From Intestinibaculum porci (lineage in GTDB: Bacteria; Bacillota_I; Bacilli_A; Erysipelotrichales; Coprobacillaceae): a stretch of 64,000 bases of DNA. The stretch is from NCBI RefSeq assembly GCF_003925875.1, contig NZ_AP019309.1, positions 1,054,001 through 1,118,000 on the forward strand, given 5' to 3'. The notes below the pieces were generated by a model that was not told the origin of the DNA, searched no databases, and saw nothing but the letters and a program-made list of their open reading frames with translations. The translations under genes and the position numbers were made by a program. This document shows, in pieces, positions 1 to 7,325 of the stretch; position 1 is the first letter of the stretch; each line of letters opens with the position of its first letter.

Positions 1-39
1 GGCTGCTTTTAAAATAGGCTGATAAAATGCATCACAAAA

Positions 40-1311
40 TCATTTTTTCTTGCGTCGCTTCAGCTCTTTGAGATTATTGGTACGGCCGTGTTTGAGAATG
101 CGCTGATAGTTATCTGTTAAAGCTTTTTCATAACGGGAAGAAAGCCAGGGAATATAGAACTGTTCATGGGCGACTTCATCTGGTAAGTACTGGATGTATT
201 CCCAAAGATCATGACGTTCATAATCATATTTTTCATCTTCTTCTAAGCCGACAGGCGTTAATGCTAAATAACGCGGAGCACGATGCGGTTTAGCGCGGAC
301 GCTCGCTAAAGCATTATCAATCGCTTGTTCAGAGCTTTTAGATTTAGGAGATAAAGCGAGATCGATAATAACACTCGCTAAAGGAATGCGGGCTTCTGGG
401 AAACCGATCGTTTTGGCAGCCTGAAAGGCCATGACGGTACGCATGCAGGCATTCGGATTGGCTAAACCGATATCTTCATACGCGCAGGTAATAACGCGTC
501 TTTCTAAAGATTCGATATCGCCGGCGTCGATCAGCTTCGCAAAGTAATAGAGAGCACCATTGACATCACTGCCGCGAATGGATTTCTGTAAACCAGAGAG
601 GGTATCATAATAGTTATCCTCATCTTTATCAAAGCGGACATTGGCCTGCGGCATCGCTCTTTCGAGATCATCCATTGTCAGATGGTCATCTTCACTGACA
701 ATCGATGTTAATTCTAATGTGTTATAGGCATAGCGGATATCACCCGCTGATAGCGATGCAATCTTTTCATAGACATCTTCATCGATCTTATAGGCATTAT
801 TGAATCCTTTTTCACTGCCAGCTGCAATCTTTAAACCAGTGATCACATCCTCTTTGGAAAGGGGATTGACCTGTAAAATCTCGCAGCGGGAACGAATCGC
901 AGGATTGATGGAATGATAAGGATTAGCGGTGGTACAGCCAGCCACTGTTAATAAGCCGCTTTCAATATGAGGCAGTAAATGATCCTGTTTATCTTTATTC
1001 ATCCGATGGACTTCATCGATGATGACAAAGAGGCCATCACTGAGTTTCGCTTCGGCAATGATCATATCCATTTCCTTCTTATTACCGGTAGACGCATTGA
1101 AAATGCGATAAGGAATACCTAAATCATGGGCTAGGGCTTTGGCCATGGTCGTTTTCCCGCAGCCAGGGGGACCATAGAGAATAATCGACATCGGATGACT
1201 TTTTTTGACGAACTGTTTTAAAATGCCATGCTCGCCGACAAGATGCTTTTGACCAAGGATATCATCGAGACTCATCGGTCTCATATTATAGGCTAAAGTT
1301 GTATGTTTCAT
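40..1311 (-). CDS. rarA: Replication-associated recombination protein A (RarA/MgsA), AAA+ ATPase
   Basis: AAA+ clamp-loader-like ATPase that acts at stalled replication forks in the cytoplasm. At 423 aa it has the family's usual length. The sequence shows Walker A GPPGCGKTT near residue 48, Walker B IIDEVHRMNKDKQ near 98, the substrate motif TTANPYHSINPAIRSRC, and the C-terminal MgsA tetramerisation region with YALTPVGLEEDEKYDYERH. The ATG at 1311 is preceded by a good ribosome site (GAGGTG, 7-base spacing). It is transcribed divergently from dtd across about 60 bases. Family assignment is secure; the precise fork function is from family knowledge. Confidence 0.95.
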   Translation of the reverse strand: MKHTTLAYNMRPMSLDDILGQKHLVGEHGILKQFVKKSHPMSIILYGPPGCGKTTMAKALAHDLGIPYRIFNASTGNKKEMDMIIAEAKLSDGLFVIIDEVHRMNKDKQDHLLPHIESGLLTVAGCTTANPYHSINPAIRSRCEILQVNPLSKEDVITGLKIAAGSEKGFNNAYKIDEDVYEKIASLSAGDIRYAYNTLELTSIVSEDDHLTMDDLERAMPQANVRFDKDEDNYYDTLSGLQKSIRGSDVNGALYYFAKLIDAGDIESLERRVITCAYEDIGLANPNACMRTVMAFQAAKTIGFPEARIPLASVIIDLALSPKSKSSEQAIDNALASVRAKPHRAPRYLALTPVGLEEDEKYDYERHDLWEYIQYLPDEVAHEQFYIPWLSSRYEKALTDNYQRILKHGRTNNLKELKRRKKK

Positions 1312-1372
1312 GAAATTTCACCTCATTTTGTGTTATGATGATTATAACATTTTTTTAAAAGTGAGGAAACGT
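1312..1372. promoter_or_regulatory. Divergent rarA/dtd promoter region
   Basis: This AT-rich spacer carries TATGAT on the plus strand and TATAAT on the minus strand within TGTTATGATGATTATAACA. It can therefore supply overlapping -10 elements to both genes. The -35 elements are not clear. A ribosome site for rarA (GAGGTG, read on the minus strand) lies at its left edge, and GTGAGG serves dtd at its right edge. Confidence 0.5.
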
Positions 1373-1822
1373 ATGAGAATTGTATTACAGCGGGTATCGC
1401 ATGCCAGTGTCACAATTGATGGAAAAGTTCATGGCGCCATTGACCATGGTTATATGCTTTTAGTGGGCTTTAAAGAAGGCGATGATGAGAAGATCTTAAA
1501 ACAGATGGCGGATAAAGTTGTGCATTTAAGGGTCTTTGAAGATGATCAGGAAAAAATGAATTTATCCTTATTAGATGTAAAGGGAGCGATATTATCGATT
1601 TCTCAGTTTACCCTTTATGCCAATTGTCGTAAGGGCCGTCGTCCAAGTTTTATAGAAGCGGCGAAACCAGCGATCTCTTCACCGTTATATGATCGTTTTA
1701 ATGAGATCTTAAGAGAACAGGTACCTGTCGAAACGGGAATCTTTGGCGCTGATATGAAAGTCGCTTTAGTTAATGATGGGCCGGTGACGATCACGTTAGA
1801 TAGTGATGACATCTGCAAATAA
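1373..1822 (+). CDS. dtd: D-aminoacyl-tRNA deacylase
   Basis: Removes D-amino acids (and glycine from tRNA-Ala) mis-attached to tRNA. The 149-aa protein starts MRIVLQRVSHASV, the canonical N-terminus, so the ATG at 1373 is chosen; an upstream in-frame ATG at 1310 lies inside the divergent promoter. Active-site motifs SQFTLYA (about residue 77) and NDGPVT (about 137) are present, and length matches the family. In many Firmicutes dtd follows relA; here it is monocistronic and divergent from rarA. Confidence 0.95.
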   Translation: MRIVLQRVSHASVTIDGKVHGAIDHGYMLLVGFKEGDDEKILKQMADKVVHLRVFEDDQEKMNLSLLDVKGAILSISQFTLYANCRKGRRPSFIEAAKPAISSPLYDRFNEILREQVPVETGIFGADMKVALVNDGPVTITLDSDDICK

Positions 1823-1831
1823 AAGACCAGT

Positions 1832-2629
1832 TTAATACTGGTCGTTTAAAATCTTACGGATTTGTTTGACAACACCTTGCTGCTGATTCGTCCAGGGCAG
1901 GGTTTCACGGGCGATCGCTTTAATGCGCGGATCGGCATTTTTCATGGCGTAGGAATATTTTACGCTGTTAAGCAGTGTGAAATCATTCATCGCATCACCA
2001 AAAGCCGCGCATTCATCGGGCGAGATATTTAATAGTTTCTGCAGTTTTCTGATCCCAGCGCCTTTATTGACGCCGGTTTTCTGAATATCAAGCCATTCAT
2101 TTCCGGCGGTGGTTGCGGTTAAACCGCTTGGCAGCAGGTTTCTAATTGCATCTTCGTACTGATGAATATCCGCGTTAGGATCATAAATGGCGATCTTCAT
2201 GATTTCATCATCGACATGATCGAAGTTTTCATGAAACATCAAATTACGATAGTAAGTGTGTGCGATGGGCGCATAAGCACGATCTTTTTCTAATAGGTGG
2301 ACGCCCTTGAGGCCGCTCATAATGACAAAGAGCTGCGGCTGACTTTGTAAAGCTTTTAAGGCGGCTTTGACTTGCTCATCAGAGAGGGTCTCATAAGCGA
2401 TCAGGCGGGGCCCTTTGGCGATGTAACTGCCATTATCCGCCACAAAGTAAATTTCTTCGCTCATCGGAATAAACTGTCCGTAAAGACGGAAATACTGGTT
2501 TCCGCTGGCTAAGACAAACTTGATGTTGCGGTCTTCCATTTTATAAAATTGTGACAGGAATTCATAGTCGAACATTTTGTTTTCATCTAAGAATGTTCCA
2601 TCCATATCCGTTGCAATCATTTTAATCAT
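1832..2629 (-). CDS. HAD-superfamily Cof-type phosphatase
   Basis: Predicted Mg2+-dependent phosphatase of the HAD-IIB (Cof/YwpJ-like) group; the substrate cannot be read from sequence, sugar phosphates or FMN/PLP-type metabolites being usual. Motif I TDMDGTFLDE lies at the N-terminus, motif III lysine in the NKGAGIRKL region, and motif IV GDAMNDFTLL near residue 215. The ATG at 2629 is chosen because GGGGG sits 8-9 bases upstream; a start at 2659 would add ten residues without a ribosome site. The gene converges on dtd with about 10 bases between the stops. Confidence 0.88.
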   Translation of the reverse strand: MIKMIATDMDGTFLDENKMFDYEFLSQFYKMEDRNIKFVLASGNQYFRLYGQFIPMSEEIYFVADNGSYIAKGPRLIAYETLSDEQVKAALKALQSQPQLFVIMSGLKGVHLLEKDRAYAPIAHTYYRNLMFHENFDHVDDEIMKIAIYDPNADIHQYEDAIRNLLPSGLTATTAGNEWLDIQKTGVNKGAGIRKLQKLLNISPDECAAFGDAMNDFTLLNSVKYSYAMKNADPRIKAIARETLPWTNQQQGVVKQIRKILNDQY

Positions 2630-2679
2630 TTTTATTACCCCCGTGTTAGTATAGCACATTCAGAAAGAGAGGGCATCTT

Positions 2680-3315
2680 ATGTTGATCATGACAATTGTA
2701 TATTTGATACTTTTACTGTTATTAGCGCTCAGTGCCCGAACAAAATATTATTTATATGCAAAAACAGCATCATCTCTATGCTTTGTCGTGATTGCGATCG
2801 TTGGGGCGATATCGCGCCATGCGATGTATACGTTACTGCTGATGCTGCCAGGACTCTTAGCTTTTATGCTTGGTGATATTATACTAGCCTTTAAAAGTAA
2901 ACATTCCTTATTGCTTGGTATTATTGCTTTTTCTATTGGGGATTTGGCCTTTCTGCATTTTTTAGGCGATTATCATGATTTTGGCTTATCTTCCTTGCTG
3001 CTAAGTGTCATCGCTCTCATCAGTTATGTTTTTATCGCGAAAAAGGGCATTATTGATTTTGGCGAACTGCTTATTCCATCTGGGGTCTATGCCTTTTTAG
3101 AAGGTTTAGTGGTCATGAAGAGCATTCTTGTTTATCGGGTTGTACCAACGCGTTTCTTCTTGTTTATCATGATTGGGATGATTTTATATCTGATTTCTGA
3201 TCTTGTATTGATGATCTTTAAGTTTAAAAAGAAGAGCTTAGCGATCGGTGCAGCGGCTTTAGCTCTCTATTATGGCGGACTGTATTGCCTGGCCATTTGT
3301 TTCTTCTTCATATAA
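2680..3315 (+). CDS. YhhN/TMEM86-family integral membrane protein
   Basis: A 211-aa, very hydrophobic protein with about seven or eight predicted membrane segments. The family pattern is visible: charged KYYLYAKTASSL near the N-terminus, FMLGDIILAFK near residue 65, and a second SDLVLMIFKF near 175. YhhN/TMEM86 proteins include lysoplasmalogenases that hydrolyse the vinyl-ether bond of lysoplasmalogens, so a membrane lipid role is possible, but activity here is inferred from the family only. It is divergent from the HAD phosphatase and followed by a terminator. Confidence 0.75.
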   Translation: MLIMTIVYLILLLLLALSARTKYYLYAKTASSLCFVVIAIVGAISRHAMYTLLLMLPGLLAFMLGDIILAFKSKHSLLLGIIAFSIGDLAFLHFLGDYHDFGLSSLLLSVIALISYVFIAKKGIIDFGELLIPSGVYAFLEGLVVMKSILVYRVVPTRFFLFIMIGMILYLISDLVLMIFKFKKKSLAIGAAALALYYGGLYCLAICFFFI

Positions 3316-3342
3316 GGTATGCTTCGGGCATATCTTTTTTTT
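3316..3342 (+). terminator. Rho-independent terminator after the YhhN gene
   Basis: GGTATGC and GCATATC pair (7 bp, one G-U) around a TTCGG loop, followed by eight T's. It begins directly after the stop codon. Confidence 0.8.
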
Positions 3343-3399
3343 GATGATTGAATTTTTTGTATACAATTTTCTATGAAAGCGTTACAATAATAGATAGAG

Positions 3400-3655
3400 G
3401 GGGGAGAACCTTACATAAAAATTCTTTGTACAAATGAGTGTTGCCGACTCGCGAGGGAGAGACTGCGACTCTTCCTTTTCTTCATAAATAGTGTGATAAA
3501 TATTTATCAGTCCCTATAAAATATTACAGTGTGATAACATAATACTATTGCGAAGGAGGGCATAAAAGCTTAAAATAGTAAAGTAATCATTATGGTGTGA
3601 TTTGATTTTAAAATTGGACAGGGAGTCGCACTACATGCGTAGTGAGCTATGAAGA
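3400..3655 (+). ncRNA. Candidate structured RNA (class unassigned) upstream of the NifX-like gene
   Basis: A gene-free stretch of about 390 bases (3316-3706) holds nested pairings on the plus strand. TGCGACTC (3464-3471) pairs perfectly with GAGTCGCA (3623-3630), closing a domain of about 165 nt. Inside are GATAAA/TTTATC (3495-3508), CATAAT/ATTATG (3538-3543/3589-3594) and ACTATT/AATAGT (3544-3549/3574-3579). CACTAC/GTAGTG (3629-3644) forms a terminal hairpin. The motif GTGTGAT occurs three times. A -10-like TACAAT lies near 3384. I could not match it to T-box, cobalamin, purine or SAM consensus sequences. Size and architecture make the raiA motif one class to test, but that is a guess. Confidence 0.45.
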
Positions 3656-3706
3656 AAGGAAGTGAATGGGCATTTTCGTTCGATTGGAATGAGGGATGTC
3701 TACTAC

Positions 3707-4006
3707 ATGAAAATAGCGGTCAGTTATTTGAATAAAGAGGTTTTTGATGATTTTGGGACCACCCCAGCATTTAAACTCTATGAAATACATGAGCAACAAG
3801 TTTTAAAAAGTACTGTCGTGGATACGCAGGGGATCGAATATGGCGCTTTAGCTGTCTTTTTAGACAAGTATAAAGTAGATCTGGTTCTTACCGGAACAAT
3901 TACCCCTGGTTCACGCTCTGCCTGTCATTCTAATAACATGGAAGTTGTTACGGGGATGAGCGGGAACGCTGATGACTGTGTCATGCAGTACTTGAAGGAA
4001 AGGTGA
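3707..4006 (+). CDS. NifX/NifB-type dinitrogenase iron-molybdenum cofactor-binding domain protein
   Basis: A 99-aa single-domain protein of the dinitrogenase FeMo-cofactor biosynthesis superfamily: MKIAVSYLNKEVFDDFGTTP at the start, then a central KVDLVLTGTITPGSRSACHS and a final DDCVMQYLKER. In non-diazotrophs such small proteins are thought to bind metal or Fe-S clusters; nitrogen fixation is not implied. The ATG at 3707 begins the domain; the GTG at 3662 has its ribosome site too close. It is followed after four bases by the PNPOx-like gene, so the two are probably cotranscribed behind the long leader. Confidence 0.8.
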   Translation: MKIAVSYLNKEVFDDFGTTPAFKLYEIHEQQVLKSTVVDTQGIEYGALAVFLDKYKVDLVLTGTITPGSRSACHSNNMEVVTGMSGNADDCVMQYLKER

Positions 4007-4010
4007 AAAT

Positions 4011-4484
4011 ATGGAAATTGTGAAGTATGAAATGCGTGATTTGCGGGAGATTTATGATGCCCTGCATGTCAGTGAAATTCTTTATCTGGCGGTCAATGAT
4101 GAGAAATATCCAATTATTTTCTCAATGCTGTTTGGCTGTGAAATGGTTGATGATACCATTGTTTTATATTTTTATGATGATAAGAAAAATGATAAAACGG
4201 AGATTATCAGCAAGCATCCAGATGTTTCAATCCGTACCGAAGTCGTTTATGAATATTATGAATATCCGGAAACGGCGATGAGCTGTTCTTATGAAAGCGT
4301 CACTGGTACTGGTACCTGCGTACTTTGCAATGAGGAGTTTCATCATGCGATGGATCTGATTCTTACCCATTATGGGTTTGAAGGATCACTGGTTAATGAT
4401 GATCTGGCCGAAAAGAAGAATATCTTTAAAATTACTTTAAACCATGTCACTGGTAAAAGACATGTAAAAACACCTCAATTTTAA
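4011..4484 (+). CDS. Pyridoxamine 5'-phosphate oxidase-like flavin-binding protein
   Basis: 157-aa split-barrel protein resembling the NimA/PNPOx-like group that binds FMN or related cofactors. Recognisable features are the N-terminal YLAVNDEKYPIIF strand pair, the phosphate-side stretch FYDDKKNDK, and SCSYESVTGTGTCVLC near residue 95. It probably works as a small flavoprotein reductase; the substrate is unknown. It sits four bases after the NifX-like gene, suggesting a shared redox or cofactor role, which is inference from context. Confidence 0.75.
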   Translation: MEIVKYEMRDLREIYDALHVSEILYLAVNDEKYPIIFSMLFGCEMVDDTIVLYFYDDKKNDKTEIISKHPDVSIRTEVVYEYYEYPETAMSCSYESVTGTGTCVLCNEEFHHAMDLILTHYGFEGSLVNDDLAEKKNIFKITLNHVTGKRHVKTPQF

Positions 4485-4498
4485 GAGGTGTTTTTTAA
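4468..4498. terminator. Bidirectional terminator
   Basis: AACACCTC and GAGGTGTT flank an AATTTTAA loop, with T-runs on both strands. It overlaps the end of the PNPOx-like gene on the plus strand and lies at the stop of the CpXC gene on the minus strand, so it can serve both converging genes. Confidence 0.85.
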
Positions 4499-5727
4499 TT
4501 AACCAAAGTGTTTTGATGATAAGCGTCAAGCAGTGATAACAAATGGGTATCAATAGGAAATAGCTCTGTTGAAAAAGGATTCAGCAAATAGCCATCAACA
4601 GGTAAAAGCTGCTGATGCATCAGATCAAAGAACGGCATTTTCGCAATCGTATAATGTTCATCATAGAAAGAAATAATTTCGTCATGATTGGTAAAGATCG
4701 GGATAAACGATAAAGCATCAGCGCGATCCTCCATTGTTTCTGGCATCAGCAAACCATCTTTATCTTTTAAAGGCAAGTATACGATGCAATTTTCTAAGAG
4801 CTGAAAGAAAGCGCCCACCTGCATTGTCTGGTGATCCCCATGAATATCGGTCAGGGCATGTTCGACCGCAACCTGAGCAGCACGCTCATAAGGCGGTACG
4901 AAAGGAATCACTTTTTGAATAAACTTAGTGCCATGGGGGACATCACGCACTTCCTTAGTATGAATCGTGCTGATCGTACCGATGGCTTTTTCACCATGAC
5001 AGGTGACTTCAACATGATCACCGACATGCACATGATCATTCGCATTGACGACATAGTCGATCATTTGCCCCATGACCATCACGCGCACTAAAATGATGGG
5101 AATATTTAAGCTGTAGAGCTGTTTGACATAATGCTCATCGACAAACGGGGATGTATCATAATGTAAAACATGGGTTAACATCGCATTGGCGGCATGACTC
5201 TGATACCAGCTTTCTGAAAAGCTGTAACATTTGACGCCATAATGATCAGAGATGACGACGATTGATTCCTGGCTGCTTGAGTCATAGTAGGCGAGAGCGC
5301 GGCCGCAATCAGGATACGTCTTTTTAAACTCATTGAGCAGCATGTCTTTATAAATGGCGATCAGACGATCATCGCGCTGGTGATCAAAGATCTGAATCTT
5401 CTCTTTAAAAGCAAAATAGTTATCACAGTATCGAATAATATAATCGCGCAGGTGATCTCCTAAAAACTGCAGGGCCATCAGATGACTGAATTCTTCCTGG
5501 TTTTCGCAGTAACAAATGAATAGTTTATGCTGGGGATCAAAGTAGATGAGCGAGTGATAGTAATACGTGACATGATGGCAAAAAGCACATTCATATTTAA
5601 ATATATCATCGTTCATAATGGCCTGCTTTAAAGCGGGTTCTTTCGCCACATTGACAATATAAGGGTGGGGGAAAGCATTCAGCTGCCCGCATGATTCGCA
5701 GGGTAAGGTGAGGTTTTTTGATCTCAT
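4495..5727 (-). CDS. CpXC-motif protein
   Basis: 410-aa protein whose N-terminus carries two zinc-ribbon-like pairs, LPCESCG near residue 8 and ECAFCHH near 46, the arrangement of CpXC domain proteins. Function of the family is not established. The rest is acidic and histidine-rich with no transmembrane segment or known enzymatic motif that I recognise. The ATG at 5727 is used because GGAGA lies 8 bases upstream; the longer frame from 5760 is weaker. It stands alone between two convergent or tandem units. Confidence 0.7.
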   Translation of the reverse strand: MRSKNLTLPCESCGQLNAFPHPYIVNVAKEPALKQAIMNDDIFKYECAFCHHVTYYYHSLIYFDPQHKLFICYCENQEEFSHLMALQFLGDHLRDYIIRYCDNYFAFKEKIQIFDHQRDDRLIAIYKDMLLNEFKKTYPDCGRALAYYDSSSQESIVVISDHYGVKCYSFSESWYQSHAANAMLTHVLHYDTSPFVDEHYVKQLYSLNIPIILVRVMVMGQMIDYVVNANDHVHVGDHVEVTCHGEKAIGTISTIHTKEVRDVPHGTKFIQKVIPFVPPYERAAQVAVEHALTDIHGDHQTMQVGAFFQLLENCIVYLPLKDKDGLLMPETMEDRADALSFIPIFTNHDEIISFYDEHYTIAKMPFFDLMHQQLLPVDGYLLNPFSTELFPIDTHLLSLLDAYHQNTLVN

Positions 5728-5807
5728 GATGATCATCTCCTTGGTTTTATTATACTCCAAAATGGCCTGAAGAGAGGAGAAAAGTCATCCATAACTTAAC
5801 GATATGA

Positions 5808-5830
5808 AAAAACATCTCTTTCGAGATGTT
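5808..5830 (-). terminator. Terminator of the Ig-like membrane protein gene
   Basis: AAACATCTC/GAGATGTTT hairpin with a 4-base loop, followed on the minus strand by a T-run. Confidence 0.75.
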
Positions 5831-6312
5831 TACTCCACAATCATCATTTTCATTTTTTTTATACGCTGCGTATAGTGATTATCAATCACCGTTAAGGTAA
5901 TCGTCACTTTTCCTGGTGCGGTGGTTTTTACAACCCCATGATTATCAACGGTTGCTTTCGAACGATCACTGGATTTAAAATTCAGCTCTTTGATCTTCAG
6001 CTTTTTGGTATCAGGTAAAATTGTATAATCGATCTTTTTCGTTGTACCAACTTTACAGGTAATCGTTGAAATAGGGGTAGAAATAGATTTTACGACTGGT
6101 CCTTCACGCATGCAGGCAATCTGATACGTGGCGGTTAATACGATAAACCAGGCGATCATTAACGCCCCGCGGACATATTTGTTTAATTTGCGATTGAGAT
6201 AAATGAGGGCGAAGGGTACTAAAGGAAATAGTACGATTGCCGTGAAGATGAGCCCTTTGGAAATTTTGCGATCCTCAAGTTCTTCTTCAATGACGTCAGT
6301 TGTCTCAGCCAT
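5830..6312 (-). CDS. Small membrane protein with Big_2-like Ig domain
   Basis: 160 aa. An acidic N-terminus is followed by two membrane segments (about residues 20-38 and 49-67, separated by a short basic loop with NRKLNKYVRG). An extracytoplasmic domain from about 75 to 160 resembles bacterial Ig-like (Big_2) repeats, with VGTTKKIDYTILPDTKK and VDNHGVVKTTAPGKVTITL. Such domains usually lie at the cell surface and bind carbohydrate or protein. Specific role unknown. The start has an AGGTGATT ribosome site. It is in the same direction as rpsD, with a terminator between. Confidence 0.65.
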   Translation of the reverse strand: MAETTDVIEEELEDRKISKGLIFTAIVLFPLVPFALIYLNRKLNKYVRGALMIAWFIVLTATYQIACMREGPVVKSISTPISTITCKVGTTKKIDYTILPDTKKLKIKELNFKSSDRSKATVDNHGVVKTTAPGKVTITLTVIDNHYTQRIKKMKMMIVE

Positions 6313-6359
6313 AGAATCACCTCGGCCTTTATTATACTTGATGGAATATACTTTGCAAA

Positions 6360-6389
6360 GAAAAAAAGCACATAAAGTGCTTTTTTGAA
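6360..6389 (-). terminator. rpsD terminator
   Basis: AAAAAAGCAC and GTGCTTTTTT pair around a short ATAAA loop immediately after the rpsD stop. The flanking A/T tracts make it an efficient terminator for the minus strand. Confidence 0.85.
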
Positions 6390-6995
6390 TTAACCAAGAC
6401 GGTTGTAGTATTCGACGATCAGCTGTTCGTTGATTTCCTGATTTAATTCAGATCTTTCTGGTAATCTGACTAATTTACCACATCTCTTATCAGCATCAAC
6501 TTCAACGAAACCAGGAACTGTAACCTGAGCTTCTAAAGCGTTTTTGATAACGTCTAACTGTAAAGATCTTTCCTTAACAGCAACGACATCACCAGGTTTA
6601 ACCTGTGCTGAAGGGATATCAGTTTTCTTGCCATTTAATAAGATATGACCATGGTTAACTAACTGTCTAGCCTGTCTTCTTGTAGAAGCGAAGCCCATTC
6701 TGTAAACAACGTTGTCTAAACGTGATTCCAGTAAGCATAAGAAGTTATAACCCTGGACACCTTCTAATTTCATAGCCTTGTTGTAAGTGTTACGGAACTG
6801 TTTTTCGTTTACGCCGTACATATTTCTTACTTTCTGTTTTTCAGCTAACTGTAAACCATATTCAGTTGATTTGTGTCTCTTCTGACCATGCATACCTGGG
6901 GCATATGGTCTCTTGTTTAATTCTTTGCCGTTTTCTAAGATAGAGAAACCTAATCTTCTTGATTTCTTCCAAACGGGACCTGTGTAACGTGACAT
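6390..6995 (-). CDS. rpsD: 30S ribosomal protein S4
   Basis: 201-aa primary 16S rRNA-binding protein that nucleates 30S assembly and represses its own mRNA in Firmicutes. Begins [18 protein letters not shown]; the S4 RNA-binding domain is visible as [34 protein letters not shown] (central third, given here as landmark residues R-L-D-N-V-V-Y and R-R-Q-A-R-Q). It has the conserved lone position of Firmicutes rpsD, outside the main ribosomal operons, with a long leader upstream. A strong AGGAGG precedes the ATG. Confidence 0.98.
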   Translation of the reverse strand: MSRYTGPVWKKSRRLGFSILENGKELNKRPYAPGMHGQKRHKSTEYGLQLAEKQKVRNMYGVNEKQFRNTYNKAMKLEGVQGYNFLCLLESRLDNVVYRMGFASTRRQARQLVNHGHILLNGKKTDIPSAQVKPGDVVAVKERSLQLDVIKNALEAQVTVPGFVEVDADKRCGKLVRLPERSELNQEINEQLIVEYYNRLG

Positions 6996-7162
6996 TGACG
7001 TTCCTCCTATATTGTTTTATTTTAGCATAAAACAATAGAGCTCATAGTTTGTTATACGTATGTTTTCATTAAGCATTTCTTTGCGGGAATACTCTGCACC
7101 CTCGACGGTGAAAACGTAGCTGCATAACTGCTATGTACCGCTATCATTTACTGCAAGTCCAT
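6996..7162 (-). promoter_or_regulatory. Probable S4 leader (autoregulatory RNA) of rpsD
   Basis: About 165 nt of untranslated leader between the promoter and rpsD on the minus strand. It has several short pairings, including CACCGTCGAGGGTG and GATAGCGGTA...TAGC segments, and ends in a perfect ribosome site. Firmicutes rpsD genes characteristically carry the S4-binding pseudoknot leader (Rfam Ribosomal S4 leader class). Assignment rests on position and foldability, not on a covariance match. Confidence 0.6.
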
Positions 7163-7190
7163 ATTATACGTGACATTTTTGAAAAGTCAA
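7163..7190 (-). promoter_or_regulatory. rpsD promoter
   Basis: Read on the minus strand: -35 TTGACT (7190-7185), 16-base spacer, -10 TATAAT (7168-7163). Near-consensus sigma-A promoter. Confidence 0.85.
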
Positions 7191-7325
7191 TCATTTATTG
7201 CCTTATTATGATGAAATTTTGCTTCGTGTGAGGTGATTTCCTATATGCATCATATTCTCTTCTTTTGATAATGAAATTAGGCCGGATATATGCTAAAATA
7301 GCAGGGTAAATGAAAGGATGTTTAT

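Noticed and set aside
3707-4006. Evidence for nitrogen fixation
   Set aside because: A single NifX-type domain is common in non-diazotrophs and no other nif gene is present.
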